Positions 24,416 to 33,074 are shown, numbered from the stretch's first letter. The stretch: DNA of 40,251 nucleotides from Pseudoxanthobacter soli DSM 19599 (GCA_945898215.1 CAMDHY010000030.1:1-40251), one strand, 5' to 3'. Notes: generated from the letters alone by a model not told the origin. Translations and numbers: made by a program.

Positions 24416-25684
24416 TTAGAGCACGAAGTCGAGCTTGGTCAGGTCGATCTTGCCGGAGAGGTCGATCTTGAAGTCGGCCTTGCCGTCGCCGTCGGCGTCG
24501 CCGGCCACCACCGTCACCTTGTTGTTGAGCTGGTAGCGGAGTTCGCCGGCCTCGCCGGTGAACTTGTCGGTGCCGAGGAAGACGAAGGCGTCGTCGGCCT
24601 CGGTCGTCTGGTTCGCGTCCATCGCCGAGAAGTCGAGCAGGTCCGCGCCCGACTTGAAGTCGGTGATGACGTCGCGGTCGGCCTGGGCGAGGCCCGTATC
24701 GAAGACGCCGTCGGTCGGGTTGTAGTAGCGGAAGGTGTCGGCTCCGCCGTTGCCGCTCATCACGTCGGCGCCGAGGCGGCCGGTGATGTCGTCGTTGCCG
24801 CTACCGCCGATGACGGAGTCGTTGCCGCTGCCGGCATGGATGATGTCGTTGCCGTTCGCGCCGGAGATCCAGTCGTCGCCGTCGAGGCCGTAGATGCGGT
24901 CGTCGCCGTCGCCGCCCTTGATCGAGTTCGCCTCGGCGGAGCCGAGGATGATGTCGTTGAAGGACGAGCCGACGACGTTTTCGATGTTCGACAGCACGGT
25001 GCCGTTCGGGCCGGTGCCGGCGCCGAGATCGACGACGACGCCCGTCTCGAAGTTCGAGAAGGTGATCATGTCGCTGCCGTCGCCGCCGTCGTAGGTATCG
25101 GCGCCCAGCGTGGCGACGATCTTGTCGTCGAAGGCGGTGCCCGTGTAGCTGTCGCCGCCGTCGGTGCCGACAAAGACCTGCGCCTGCTGGGCGAGGAAGT
25201 CATAGAGACCTTCGGTGTCGCCGGCGGCGAGCATGTCGTAGACGTCCATGACGCCGTTGTCCTCGGCGCCGTGGCCCGCCTCGACGGAGATGTCGAGGCC
25301 CTTGATCACCATCATCTCGGCGAGGCCGGTGATGGCGCCCTCCTCGCCGGTGCCCTGCTCGCCTTCCGTCTGGCCGTCGATCCAGTCGCCGAAGACCAGT
25401 TCGTCGAGGTCGCCCGAAAGGGCGTGCGGGTAGGTGGTGCCGTAGTGGATCCAGTCATAGGCGAGGTCGGCGCCCTCCATGACGACGCGCGCGGCCGATT
25501 CCTCGCCGTACTGGTAGGCGATCTCAGAGCCGTTCATGTAGTAGGTCTGGCCGAAGACGCTGTCCGGCGTGCCGCCGTAGAACTTGTAGTCGGCAGTCTC
25601 GGTTGTCGCCAGATAATCGCTGATGAAGGTGTTGTAGTCCAGGCCGCCGGTCAGTGCGTCACCGGCCTTGATCTTGATCGCCAT
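24416..25684 (-). CDS. HasA-type haemophore domain fused to RTX repeats (copy 2)
   Basis: A 422-residue paralogue of the neighbouring gene. The HasA-like N-terminus (1-165) has LDYNTFISDYL, YKFYGG, Tyr76 in DLAYDW and His87 in YPHALSGDLDELVFG; the His-to-FG spacing again equals HasA. One RTX unit is at 200-208 and a run of about seven is at 257-319 (GGDGDDRIY, GANGNDIIH, GGSGNDDIT). The C-terminal domain (VITDFKSGADLLDFSAMDAN to the end LTKLDFVL) matches the tail of copy 1. It would be exported in one step to the medium and fold on calcium. GAGGA lies nine bases before ATG 25684. The start faces the receptor gene across a shared promoter region. Confidence 0.83.
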   Translation of the reverse strand: MAIKIKAGDALTGGLDYNTFISDYLATTETADYKFYGGTPDSVFGQTYYMNGSEIAYQYGEESAARVVMEGADLAYDWIHYGTTYPHALSGDLDELVFGDWIDGQTEGEQGTGEEGAITGLAEMMVIKGLDISVEAGHGAEDNGVMDVYDMLAAGDTEGLYDFLAQQAQVFVGTDGGDSYTGTAFDDKIVATLGADTYDGGDGSDMITFSNFETGVVVDLGAGTGPNGTVLSNIENVVGSSFNDIILGSAEANSIKGGDGDDRIYGLDGDDWISGANGNDIIHAGSGNDSVIGGSGNDDITGRLGADVMSGNGGADTFRYYNPTDGVFDTGLAQADRDVITDFKSGADLLDFSAMDANQTTEADDAFVFLGTDKFTGEAGELRYQLNNKVTVVAGDADGDGKADFKIDLSGKIDLTKLDFVL

Positions 25685-26118
25685 CGATGCGGTCCTCGCT
25701 GCAGTCGCGGCGCCGACCGGACGACGGCGCACGTTCCGTCGATGCTGATAATGCGAACTGCTCGCAAGGTCAAAGGTGATCGCGAACATTATACTTAGAA
25801 GTAATTCAGAATTACATTGGATGAATTCGAGATTGTAAGTAGAATCGTTAAGAACTGGAACTACTGTAGATTTGGTCGGCGTGCATTCTGCAACGAACCG
25901 GCAAAACGGCGTGACGTTTCCTTGACTCGCGCGGTCGACGCACATAGCGTCCCGCTGTTGCTGCGAACGGCTCCTAACAACGTCCGCGCAATCAGCCAGC
26001 CACGGCGACCGCGTCGCCCAGCCAGCCAATCCTCCCGTGCAATGCGTAACGCCCGGCCCTCCGGGTGGTGCGGTGACGGCCCTGCCGTGCGCCGCGTCTG
26101 GATCGGACTGCCGCCCCC
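25685..26118. promoter_or_regulatory. Divergent AT-rich control region of the haem-uptake locus
   Basis: A 434-base gap between the divergently read haemophore and receptor genes. Positions 25801-25860 contain only 19 G or C of 60. GTAATTC-A-GAATTAC at 25801-25815 is a perfect 15-base palindrome, preceded by CTTAGAA (25794-25800). The CTTAGAA-N4-TTCAGAA arrangement recalls the Irr box of Rhizobiales (TTTAGAA-N3-TTCTAAA) but does not match it in spacing or sequence. No sigma or anti-sigma gene is seen. Iron or haem control is expected from the gene content. Confidence 0.55.
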
Positions 26119-28260
26119 ATGGCTTCAGCACGCCCGCCGTCCCGCACCACCGTGGCCGCGGCCTCTCGCCGACGGGCGGTGGCGGCGATCGCGGTCGGCT
26201 GCGGGCTCTCCGTCATCGCCTGCGGCATCGCGGCCCCGCCCGCCCTCGGGCAGGCGGTGGTTGTGGAGGAGGAGATCGCCCCGACGACGGTCGATCCCGT
26301 CCGCGAGGAGCCGGTGCCGCCGGGCGAGGTGGGCGTCGACGACGACGATGTGCTCGAGGACATCACCGTCACGGCGACGCGCACCGCCGAACCGGTGGAC
26401 CACACGCTCTCCGGCACCAGCGTGCTCGACCGCTCGACCATCCAGACGCAGACGAACCCGAACCGGCCGTCGGACTTCCTGGACCTCATTCCCGGTGTAA
26501 CGACGTCCGAGCAGGGCGGCGACCCGGCGACCTCGATCAACATCCGCGGCCTGCAGGACTTCGGCCGCGTCAACGTCATGGTCGACGGCGCCCGCCAGAA
26601 CTTCCAGACGAGCGGCCACAACGCCAACGGCGCCTTCTACATCGACCCGGAGATGATCCGCTCGGTGGACGTCACGCGCGGCGCCACGGCGACCGTCTAC
26701 GGCTCCGGCGCCATCGGCGGCGTCGCCGACTTCCGCACCCTGACGGCCGACGACGTGCTGTCGGCCGACCAAGTCGTCGGCGGTTTCGTCAAGGCGAAGT
26801 ACTCGACGAACGGCGCCGAGCCGCTCGGCCACGCCGAAGCCGCCGGGCGCGTCGGCCAGGCCTTCGACGTGGTGACCGCCGGCACCTGGAGCCGCTCCAC
26901 CGACTACCGCGACGGCAACTACGACCGCATCGCCAATTCCTGGGACGATCTCCTGAGCGGCCTCGCCAAGGCTCGCTACCGGCCGACCGAGGACCAGCAG
27001 ATCACCGCCTCCGCGCTGCTCTACCGCGCGAGCTTCGACAAGGGCACGACGACGGTGCGCTCGACCGATGCGACAACGGAAACCTATTCGCTCGGCCACA
27101 CCTGGACGCCGCTCGACAACGACCTCGTCGACCTGCGCTCGAACGTCTACTACACGACCACCCGAACCGATCAGACCGAGGTCGCCGGCAAAAATGTCGG
27201 CTCGAAGCGGTCGTTCGACGTCGCCACCACCGGCTTCGACGTCAACAATACGAGCCGCTTCGCCACCGGCGCGGTCGGCCACGCGCTGACCTACGGCGTC
27301 GACGGCTTCTTCGACCAGGTCGACAACACCGACGACGAGAACTCGTCGAACAAGTACACGCCGAACGGCCGGCGCTCGGTCTATGGCGGCTTCGTCCAGG
27401 ACCAGGCGACCTGGGAATGGCTCGAGGTGATCAGCGCCGTCCGCCTCGACGGCTACGAGCTCACCGGCGGCAAGATCGACAATTCCGGCGGCCGCGCCTC
27501 GCCGAAGCTGACGATCGGCGTGACGCCGGTGCCGTGGATCACGGTGTTCGGCACCTATGCCGAGGCTTACCGCGCGCCGGCGATCACCGAGACGCTGATC
27601 AACGGCATCCATCCGGGCGTCGAGTTCGAGTTCAAGCCGAACCCGAACCTCAAGCCCGAGGTGGCGCACGAGTTCGAGGGCGGCGTCAACCTGCGCTTCG
27701 ACGACGTGCTGCGCGACGGCGACCGCGTGCGCGTGAAGGCGGTCGCCTACTACAACCAGGTCGACGACTACATCGACCTGAAGTCGGTGCAGATCGACCC
27801 GCCGCCGCCGCCGCCGACGCCGGGCTACTACTACCAGTACCAGAACGTCGCCAAGGCGGTGCTGTGGGGCGGCGAGGTCGAGGCGGTCTACGACGTCGGC
27901 TTCGCCTTCGCCGGGCTCTCCGGCCAGATCGTCCGCGGCGTCGACCAGAACACCGGCGAGGAACTGGCCTCGGTGCCGCCCGACCGGCTGATCGCGACGC
28001 TCGGCGGCCGCGCCTTCGACGCCCGCCTCGTCGCCGGCACCCGCGTCTCGATGGTGGCGGGCAAGAACGGCTCGCTGTCCGGCTGGCCGGAATCGCCCGG
28101 CTACACCACCGTCGACCTGTTCGCGAGCTATCAGTTGACCGAGCGCATCTCGGCCAACCTGAACTTCGACAACATCTTCAACCGCCAATACACGCAGTAT
28201 CTCGATCTCAGTGCGAGCCCGCGGTTCAACGCGCGTCTGGCCGTCGGAATCAAGCTCTGA
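26119..28260 (+). CDS. TonB-dependent haem/haemophore receptor, HasR/HutR-like
   Basis: A 713-residue outer-membrane receptor. A basic leader and hydrophobic stretch (signal peptide, ending near PALGQA) are followed by a TonB box (ITVTATRT, about 82-89). The plug domain contains FLDLIPGV, INIRGLQDFGRVNVMVDGA and SGHNANGAFYIDPEMI. The beta-barrel carries the haem-receptor signatures YRAP (from residue 484) and NPNL (from 508), with His498 between them, the usual barrel ligand position; His167 in the plug fits the second ligand. There is no N-terminal signalling (STN) domain. It would accept haem from the secreted HasA-like proteins. No ribosome site is clear at ATG 26119. Genes for haem breakdown and type I secretion follow. 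Confidence 0.87.
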   Translation: MASARPPSRTTVAAASRRRAVAAIAVGCGLSVIACGIAAPPALGQAVVVEEEIAPTTVDPVREEPVPPGEVGVDDDDVLEDITVTATRTAEPVDHTLSGTSVLDRSTIQTQTNPNRPSDFLDLIPGVTTSEQGGDPATSINIRGLQDFGRVNVMVDGARQNFQTSGHNANGAFYIDPEMIRSVDVTRGATATVYGSGAIGGVADFRTLTADDVLSADQVVGGFVKAKYSTNGAEPLGHAEAAGRVGQAFDVVTAGTWSRSTDYRDGNYDRIANSWDDLLSGLAKARYRPTEDQQITASALLYRASFDKGTTTVRSTDATTETYSLGHTWTPLDNDLVDLRSNVYYTTTRTDQTEVAGKNVGSKRSFDVATTGFDVNNTSRFATGAVGHALTYGVDGFFDQVDNTDDENSSNKYTPNGRRSVYGGFVQDQATWEWLEVISAVRLDGYELTGGKIDNSGGRASPKLTIGVTPVPWITVFGTYAEAYRAPAITETLINGIHPGVEFEFKPNPNLKPEVAHEFEGGVNLRFDDVLRDGDRVRVKAVAYYNQVDDYIDLKSVQIDPPPPPPTPGYYYQYQNVAKAVLWGGEVEAVYDVGFAFAGLSGQIVRGVDQNTGEELASVPPDRLIATLGGRAFDARLVAGTRVSMVAGKNGSLSGWPESPGYTTVDLFASYQLTERISANLNFDNIFNRQYTQYLDLSASPRFNARLAVGIKL

Positions 28261-28295
28261 CGAGGGTCGTCGGGCGTGCGGAAGGAGACGTGCAA

Positions 28296-28631
28296 GTGTT
28301 CATCGCCATGAACCGCTTCAAGGTGACCAAGGGCGCCGAGACGGAATTCGAGACCGTCTGGCTGTCGCGCGACATCCAGATCAACCGCGAGCCAGGCTTC
28401 CTGGGCTTCCACATGCTGCGCGGGCCGAGCAAGGACGACCACACACTTTACTCGTCGCATACGCTATGGTCGTCCCGGCAGACGTTCGAGGACTGGACTC
28501 GCTCGGAGGCCTTCGCCAAAGCTCACCGCAACATCGGAGCGAGCGGCGGGCTCTATCTCGGTCACCCCGAGTTCGAGGGCTTCGAGACCATTCAGGAAGT
28601 GCTGCCGGCGGGCGAGGCCGTTCCCGCCTGA
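28296..28631 (+). CDS. IsdG/HmuQ-like haem-degrading monooxygenase
   Basis: A 111-residue ABM-fold (antibiotic biosynthesis monooxygenase) protein. The residues of the IsdG/IsdI catalytic triad have counterparts at Asn6 (AMNRFKV), Trp67 (FEDWTRSEAF) and His77 (AKAHRN). SSHTLWSS and the end GHPEFEGFE are like the rhizobial haem oxygenases HmuQ/HmuD. It would open the haem ring in the cytoplasm and release iron. The GTG at 28296 is chosen because AAGGAG (28282-28287) sits eight bases upstream. The gene starts 35 bases after the receptor stop, so one transcript is likely. Confidence 0.82.
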   Translation: MFIAMNRFKVTKGAETEFETVWLSRDIQINREPGFLGFHMLRGPSKDDHTLYSSHTLWSSRQTFEDWTRSEAFAKAHRNIGASGGLYLGHPEFEGFETIQEVLPAGEAVPA

Positions 28632-28690
28632 TCGGCGCAGGCGCAGGCGGGCCGGTGAGGACGATGCAGGTCAGGACGGGCGAGGACGAC

Positions 28691-30427
28691 ATGCGGACAC
28701 CGATCCGCAGGGTGATCGCGAGCTGTCGCGGCGCCCTGTGGGCGGTCGGGCTATTCAGCCTCGTCGTCAACCTGCTGATGCTGACCGGCCCGATGTTCAT
28801 GCTGCAGGTCTACGACCGGGTGATGTCCAGCCGGTCGACGCCGACGCTGGTGGCGCTGTTCGTGCTCGTCGTTGTGCTGTTCGCCTTCATGGGCGTGCTG
28901 GAGGCGGTGCGGCACCGGGTGCTGGTGCGCGTCGGCCACCGCTTCGACGAGGAGGTCGGCCGCGCCGCCTTCGACGCCCAGGTCGGCGCCGCCCTCAAGC
29001 TCGGGCCGACCGGCGAGACGATCCGTCCGCTGCGCGACCTCGACCAGCTGCGCCAGGCGAGTGCCGGCACCGGCATCATCGCCTTCTTCGACCTGCCGTG
29101 GCTGCCCGTCTACATGGGCGTGCTGTTCCTCTTCCACTGGATGCTCGGCGTGCTCGGCATTGCCGGCGCGCTGGTGCTGATCGGCCTGACGGCGGCCACC
29201 GAGGCCGCCTCGCGCAACGGCGCGAAGACGGTCTCCGAGCTCGGCCAGAAGCGGGCGGCGCTGGCGGAAGCCGGGCGCCGCAATGTCGAGGTGCTGACCG
29301 GCATGGGCATGCTCGGCCGTTTCGCCGGCCTTTGGGGGCGCACCAACGACGCCTACCTCGCGGCCTCCGGCGCACTCACCGACACCGTCAACCACTATTC
29401 GGTGATCTCGCGGGTGTTCCGGCTGACGCTGCAGTCCGGCGCGCTCGCCGTCGGCGGCTGGCTCGCCATCAACGAGCAGATCTCCGCCGGCGCCATCGTC
29501 GCCGGCTCGATCATCATGTCGCGCGGGCTGCAGCCGATCGAGCAGATCGTCGGCAACTGGCGCAACCTGGTGCAGGCCAAGGAGGCCTACCAGCGCCTCA
29601 ACGGCGCCCTGAAGGCGATCGTGACGCCGGAGCGGATGTCGCTGCCGGCGCCGGTGGCGGCGCTGACCGCCGAGGGGGTCGCGGTGGTGCCGCCGGGGGC
29701 GACGCGGCCGGTGCTGAAGGGCATCGGCCTGAAGCTCGACGCCGGCAAGGCGCTCGGCGTCATCGGCCCGATGGGCTGCGGCAAGACCTCGCTCGCCCGC
29801 GCCCTCGTCGGCGTCTGGCCGGTCGCCGCCGGCAAGGTCGCCCTCGATGGTGCGCCGATCGACCAGTGGGCGCCCGACGAGCTTGGCCGCCACATCGGCT
29901 ACCTGCCGCAGGACGTCGAGCTGTTCGACGGCACGGTGGAGGAGAACATCGGCCGCTTCGACCCCGACCGCACGCCGGAGCGGGTCGTCGCGGCGGCGCA
30001 GGCGGCGGGTGTCCACGAGCTGATCCTGACGCTGCCCGAGGGCTACAACACGCGCCTCGGCGAATCCGGCCAGGTGCTGTCCGGCGGCCAGCGCCAGCAG
30101 GTGGGGCTTGCCCGCGCGCTCTATGGCGAGCCGTTCCTCGTGGTGCTCGACGAGCCGAACTCCAATCTCGACGGTGCGGGCGACAGCGCGCTCGGCCGGG
30201 CGGTGGACGTGGTGAAGGCGCGCGGCGGCGTCGCCGTCATCATCACCCACCGCATGAGCACCATCCAGTCGGTGGACGACCTGCTCGTGCTGTCGAAGGG
30301 CGGCGTCGTCGCCTATGGCCCGAAGGCGACGGTGCTGGCCGAGCTCCGGCGGCGGCCGGCGGACGCGGCCTCCGAGCCGGTCGCCCCGCCGGAGGAGCGC
30401 AAGCAGATCGGAGGCGCCCATGGCTGA
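28691..30427 (+). CDS. Type I secretion ABC transporter, HasD/PrtD-like
   Basis: A 578-residue inner-membrane ABC exporter with a fused membrane domain (about 1-310, starting ALWAVGLFSLVVNLLMLTGP) and ATPase domain. Walker A is GPMGCGKT (359-366), the signature is LSGGQRQQ (about 463) and Walker B is FLVVLDEPNSNLD. The length and the short N-terminus without a peptidase domain match the PrtD/HasD family that exports RTX proteases, lipases and haemophores by an uncleaved C-terminal signal. Its presumed cargo is the two HasA-RTX proteins. ATG 28691 has GAGGA four bases upstream; ATG 28664 is an alternative. Its end overlaps the next gene by eight bases. Confidence 0.9.
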   Translation: MRTPIRRVIASCRGALWAVGLFSLVVNLLMLTGPMFMLQVYDRVMSSRSTPTLVALFVLVVVLFAFMGVLEAVRHRVLVRVGHRFDEEVGRAAFDAQVGAALKLGPTGETIRPLRDLDQLRQASAGTGIIAFFDLPWLPVYMGVLFLFHWMLGVLGIAGALVLIGLTAATEAASRNGAKTVSELGQKRAALAEAGRRNVEVLTGMGMLGRFAGLWGRTNDAYLAASGALTDTVNHYSVISRVFRLTLQSGALAVGGWLAINEQISAGAIVAGSIIMSRGLQPIEQIVGNWRNLVQAKEAYQRLNGALKAIVTPERMSLPAPVAALTAEGVAVVPPGATRPVLKGIGLKLDAGKALGVIGPMGCGKTSLARALVGVWPVAAGKVALDGAPIDQWAPDELGRHIGYLPQDVELFDGTVEENIGRFDPDRTPERVVAAAQAAGVHELILTLPEGYNTRLGESGQVLSGGQRQQVGLARALYGEPFLVVLDEPNSNLDGAGDSALGRAVDVVKARGGVAVIITHRMSTIQSVDDLLVLSKGGVVAYGPKATVLAELRRRPADAASEPVAPPEERKQIGGAHG

Positions 30428-31799
30428 GGTTCCGGCCACGACCGGCCCGACCCCGCCGGTGCCCGCGCGCGCCGCACCGCCGGCGACCGCCGCAGTGCCC
30501 GCCCGCAAGCCGGCGAAGTCCGAGATCCGCCGCGCCGTCACCGTCGGCGTGGTGGCGCTGGTGCTGCTCGTCGGCGGCGGTGGCGCCTGGGCGGCGATGG
30601 CGAAGCTCGCCTCGGCGGTGATCGCGCCCGGCACGCTGATCGCCGAGAGCGACAACAAGAAGGTGCAGCACAAGACCGGCGGGATCGTGAAGACGATCGC
30701 GGTGGCGAACGGCGACCACGTCGAGGCTGGCCAGGTGATCGTCACCCTCGACGACACGACGACGCGGGCGAACCTCGCGATCGTCCGCGCCCGCCTCGTC
30801 GAGTTCGAGGCGCAGCTCGCCCGGCTCGAGGCCGAGCGGGCCGGGGCTGCCACGGTCACCTACCCGGCCGCGCTGGAAGAGCGCGCCGAAGACCCGGCCG
30901 TCGCCAAGGTGCTCGACGGCGAGCGGACGCTGTTTCAGGCGCGCAAGGCGGCGCTTTCGGGCCAGACGAGCCAGCTCGACGAGCGCATTTTGCAGCTGCG
31001 CGAGCAGATCGCCGGTCTCGAGGCACAGAAGGTCGCCAAGGAGCAGGAGATCGAGCTGATCGAAAGCGAGCTCATCGGCCTGGAAGACCTGCTCGCCAAG
31101 GGCCACGTTCCGGTGACGCGGGTGATCGCGCTGAAGCGCGACAAGGCGCGGCTCGAAGGCGAGCTCGGCGCGCTCGTCTCGCAGATCGCCACGACGCGCG
31201 GCCGCATCACCGAGACCGAGCTGCAGGTGATCCAGCTCACGTCCGACTTCATGGAGAAGGTGACGCAGGCGATCCGCACCGCCCAGGCGGAGATCGCGCC
31301 CCTGATGGAGCAGGAGGTCGCCGCCATCGACGAGCTCGCCCGCACGGAAATCCGCGCGCCGCGCTCCGGCCGCGTCCACGAGGCGACGGTGCATACGCTG
31401 GGCGGCGTCGTCGGCCCCGGCGAGACGCTGATGACGATCGTGCCCGACGAGGACGAGCTGCTGATCGAGGTGCGCGTCGGCGCCACTGACATCGACAAGC
31501 TCGGCGTCGGCCAGGCGGCGACGCTGATGGTGGCGGCGCTCGACCAGCGCACCACGCCGATCCTGCATGGCCACGTCGTGTGGGTGTCGCCGGACCTCAG
31601 CAAGGACCCGCAGACCGGCGCAAGCTACTACACGGCCCGCCTCGCCCTCGACCAGGGCGAGCTCGCCCGCCTCGGCGACAAGCAGCTGCAGGCGGGCATG
31701 CCGGTGGAGGCCTTCATCGCCACCGGCGAGAAGACGGTGCTCGACTACCTCGTCGAGCCGCTGATGAAGAACGCCCGCCACGCACTGCGCGAAGGCTGA
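30420..31799 (+). CDS. Type I secretion membrane-fusion protein, HasE/PrtE-like
   Basis: A 459-residue HlyD-family periplasmic adaptor. A proline/alanine-rich cytoplasmic leader of about 35 residues precedes one membrane helix (VGVVALVLLVGGGGAWAAM). The lipoyl half-motif GTLIAESDNKKVQHKTGGIV follows, then a long coiled coil (about 120-290) and the HlyD signature region IRAPRSGRVHEATVHTLGGV. It bridges the ABC exporter to an outer-membrane TolC-like channel, which is not encoded here. GGAGG is upstream of ATG 30420. An imperfect hairpin (CCGTCC, 31802-31807, with GGACGG, 31818-31823) follows the stop. Confidence 0.9.
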   Translation: MAEVPATTGPTPPVPARAAPPATAAVPARKPAKSEIRRAVTVGVVALVLLVGGGGAWAAMAKLASAVIAPGTLIAESDNKKVQHKTGGIVKTIAVANGDHVEAGQVIVTLDDTTTRANLAIVRARLVEFEAQLARLEAERAGAATVTYPAALEERAEDPAVAKVLDGERTLFQARKAALSGQTSQLDERILQLREQIAGLEAQKVAKEQEIELIESELIGLEDLLAKGHVPVTRVIALKRDKARLEGELGALVSQIATTRGRITETELQVIQLTSDFMEKVTQAIRTAQAEIAPLMEQEVAAIDELARTEIRAPRSGRVHEATVHTLGGVVGPGETLMTIVPDEDELLIEVRVGATDIDKLGVGQAATLMVAALDQRTTPILHGHVVWVSPDLSKDPQTGASYYTARLALDQGELARLGDKQLQAGMPVEAFIATGEKTVLDYLVEPLMKNARHALREG

Positions 31800-31889
31800 G
31801 CCCGTCCGGCAACGGCGGGACGGTGCCGACTCGACAGGCGGCTGCGTTCTTATTATGTTCCGGATATCGCACCTGCCGGAGGCTCGCCC

Positions 31890-32492
31890 GTGAAGCTCTA
31901 CTGGTCGCCCAACACGCGCTCGCAGCGCGCCCTGTGGATGCTCGAGGAGGCCGGGCTGCCCTATGAGCGGGTGAAGCTCGATCTTGGTGCCGGCGAGCAC
32001 AAGCGGCCGGCCTTCCTGGCGGTGAACCCGATGGGCAAGGTGCCGGCGCTCGAGGACGGCGCGGCGAAGGTGGCGGAATCGGCCGCGATCTGCGCCTACG
32101 TCGCCGACCGCGCGACCGACAGCGGCCTCGCCCCGCCGATCGGCGATCCGGACCGCGGCCGCTTCCTGCACTGGCTGTTCTTCTCCGCCGGCTGCGTCGA
32201 GCCCGCCTACATGCAGAAGGCGATGGGCTGGACGGTCGACCGCCCGTCGATGGCCGGCTGGGGCACGTACGAGGCGGTGATGGACGTCCTCGACGCGGCG
32301 CTGGCGACGGGCCCTTGGCTTCTCGGCGACCGCTTCACCGCCGCCGACGTGATGATCGGCTCCGACCTTCACTTCGGCGTCCGTGTGTTCAAGTTCGTCG
32401 AGAGCCGCCCGAACTTCGAGGCCTACATCGACCGCTGCACGGCCCGCCCCGCCTTCCAGCGCGCCATGGCGATCAACGCCGCCGGGGTGTGA
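31890..32492 (+). CDS. Glutathione S-transferase family protein
   Basis: A 200-residue cytosolic GST-like protein. The N-terminal thioredoxin-fold domain (1-77) has MKLYWSPNTRSQRALWMLEE, the cis-proline motif GKVPALED and the glutathione-binding VAESAAICAYVAD. The C-terminal helical domain includes LLGDRFTAADVMIGS, the N-capping box. The substrate is unknown; such proteins conjugate or reduce electrophiles. The start is GTG at 31890 with CCGGAGG upstream. It begins 90 bases after the secretion adaptor on the same strand, and the AT-rich TTCTTATTATGTTC at 31847-31860 could supply its own promoter. Confidence 0.86.
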   Translation: MKLYWSPNTRSQRALWMLEEAGLPYERVKLDLGAGEHKRPAFLAVNPMGKVPALEDGAAKVAESAAICAYVADRATDSGLAPPIGDPDRGRFLHWLFFSAGCVEPAYMQKAMGWTVDRPSMAGWGTYEAVMDVLDAALATGPWLLGDRFTAADVMIGSDLHFGVRVFKFVESRPNFEAYIDRCTARPAFQRAMAINAAGV

Positions 32493-32630
32493 GGCCGGGC
32501 TCGCGCGCCAAGGCCGCGCGGCATCCCGCATTGGTGGCCGCGCGCCGCGGGAAAAAATGCGTCGCCCGTGTCGGCCCCGCCGCCGCTCGTCCGTCCTCGG
32601 GGCACATCGCTTTCCCGGAGAATGAGACCC

Positions 32631-33074
32631 ATGCCCGGCACCGTCACCCTGCACCGCGTGCTCGCGACGAGCCCCGGGAAGGTCTACCGCGCCTTCCTGG
32701 AGGCGGACGCGCTTTCGAAGTGGCTGCCGCCCGACGGCTACACCTGCACGGTGCACCGGCTGGAGCCGACGGTCGGCGGCACGCACCGGCTGTCGTTCCG
32801 CAACTTCACCACGGGCGAAGGCCACGCCTTCGGCGGTGCGTACCGCGAACTCGTCGCGAACGAGCGCCTGCGCTACACCGACACGTTCGAGGATCCGGTC
32901 CTTCCCGGCGAGATGGAGGTGACGGTGACGCTGAAGGCCGTCGCCGTCGGCACCGAGCTCACCATCGTCCAGGCTGGCATCCCGGACGCCATCCCGGTGG
33001 AAGCCTGCATCCTCGGCTGGCAGCAGTCGCTGCGCGCCCTGGCCCGCCTCGTCGAGCCGGACATCCGCGGCTAG
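32631..33074 (+). CDS. SRPBCC (AHSA1-like) protein
   Basis: A 147-residue START/Bet-v-1-fold protein of the AHSA1 (activator of Hsp90 homologue 1) type. Typical motifs are HRVLATSPGKVYRAFLEADA, LSKWLPPDGYTCTV, GGTHRLSFRNFTTG and the C-terminal GWQQSLRALARLVE. In bacteria these small proteins bind hydrophobic ligands; the role is unknown. ATG 32631 is preferred because GGAG (32617-32620) lies ten bases upstream; ATG 32622 is too close to it. A VOC-family gene follows, a frequent neighbour of this fold. Confidence 0.83.
   Translation: MPGTVTLHRVLATSPGKVYRAFLEADALSKWLPPDGYTCTVHRLEPTVGGTHRLSFRNFTTGEGHAFGGAYRELVANERLRYTDTFEDPVLPGEMEVTVTLKAVAVGTELTIVQAGIPDAIPVEACILGWQQSLRALARLVEPDIRG

Noticed and set aside
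25794-25814. Irr-box (iron control element) call in the haem promoter
   Set aside because: The left half fits (CTTAGAA), but the spacer is four rather than three bases and the right half differs at two of seven positions. I kept only the palindrome itself.
28751-30859. Long minus-strand open frame (about 700 codons) opposite the secretion genes
   Set aside because: It is a mirror of high-GC coding sequence. It shows no family motifs, is rich in His, Arg, Asp and Gln as such shadows are, and the plus-strand genes have clear domains.
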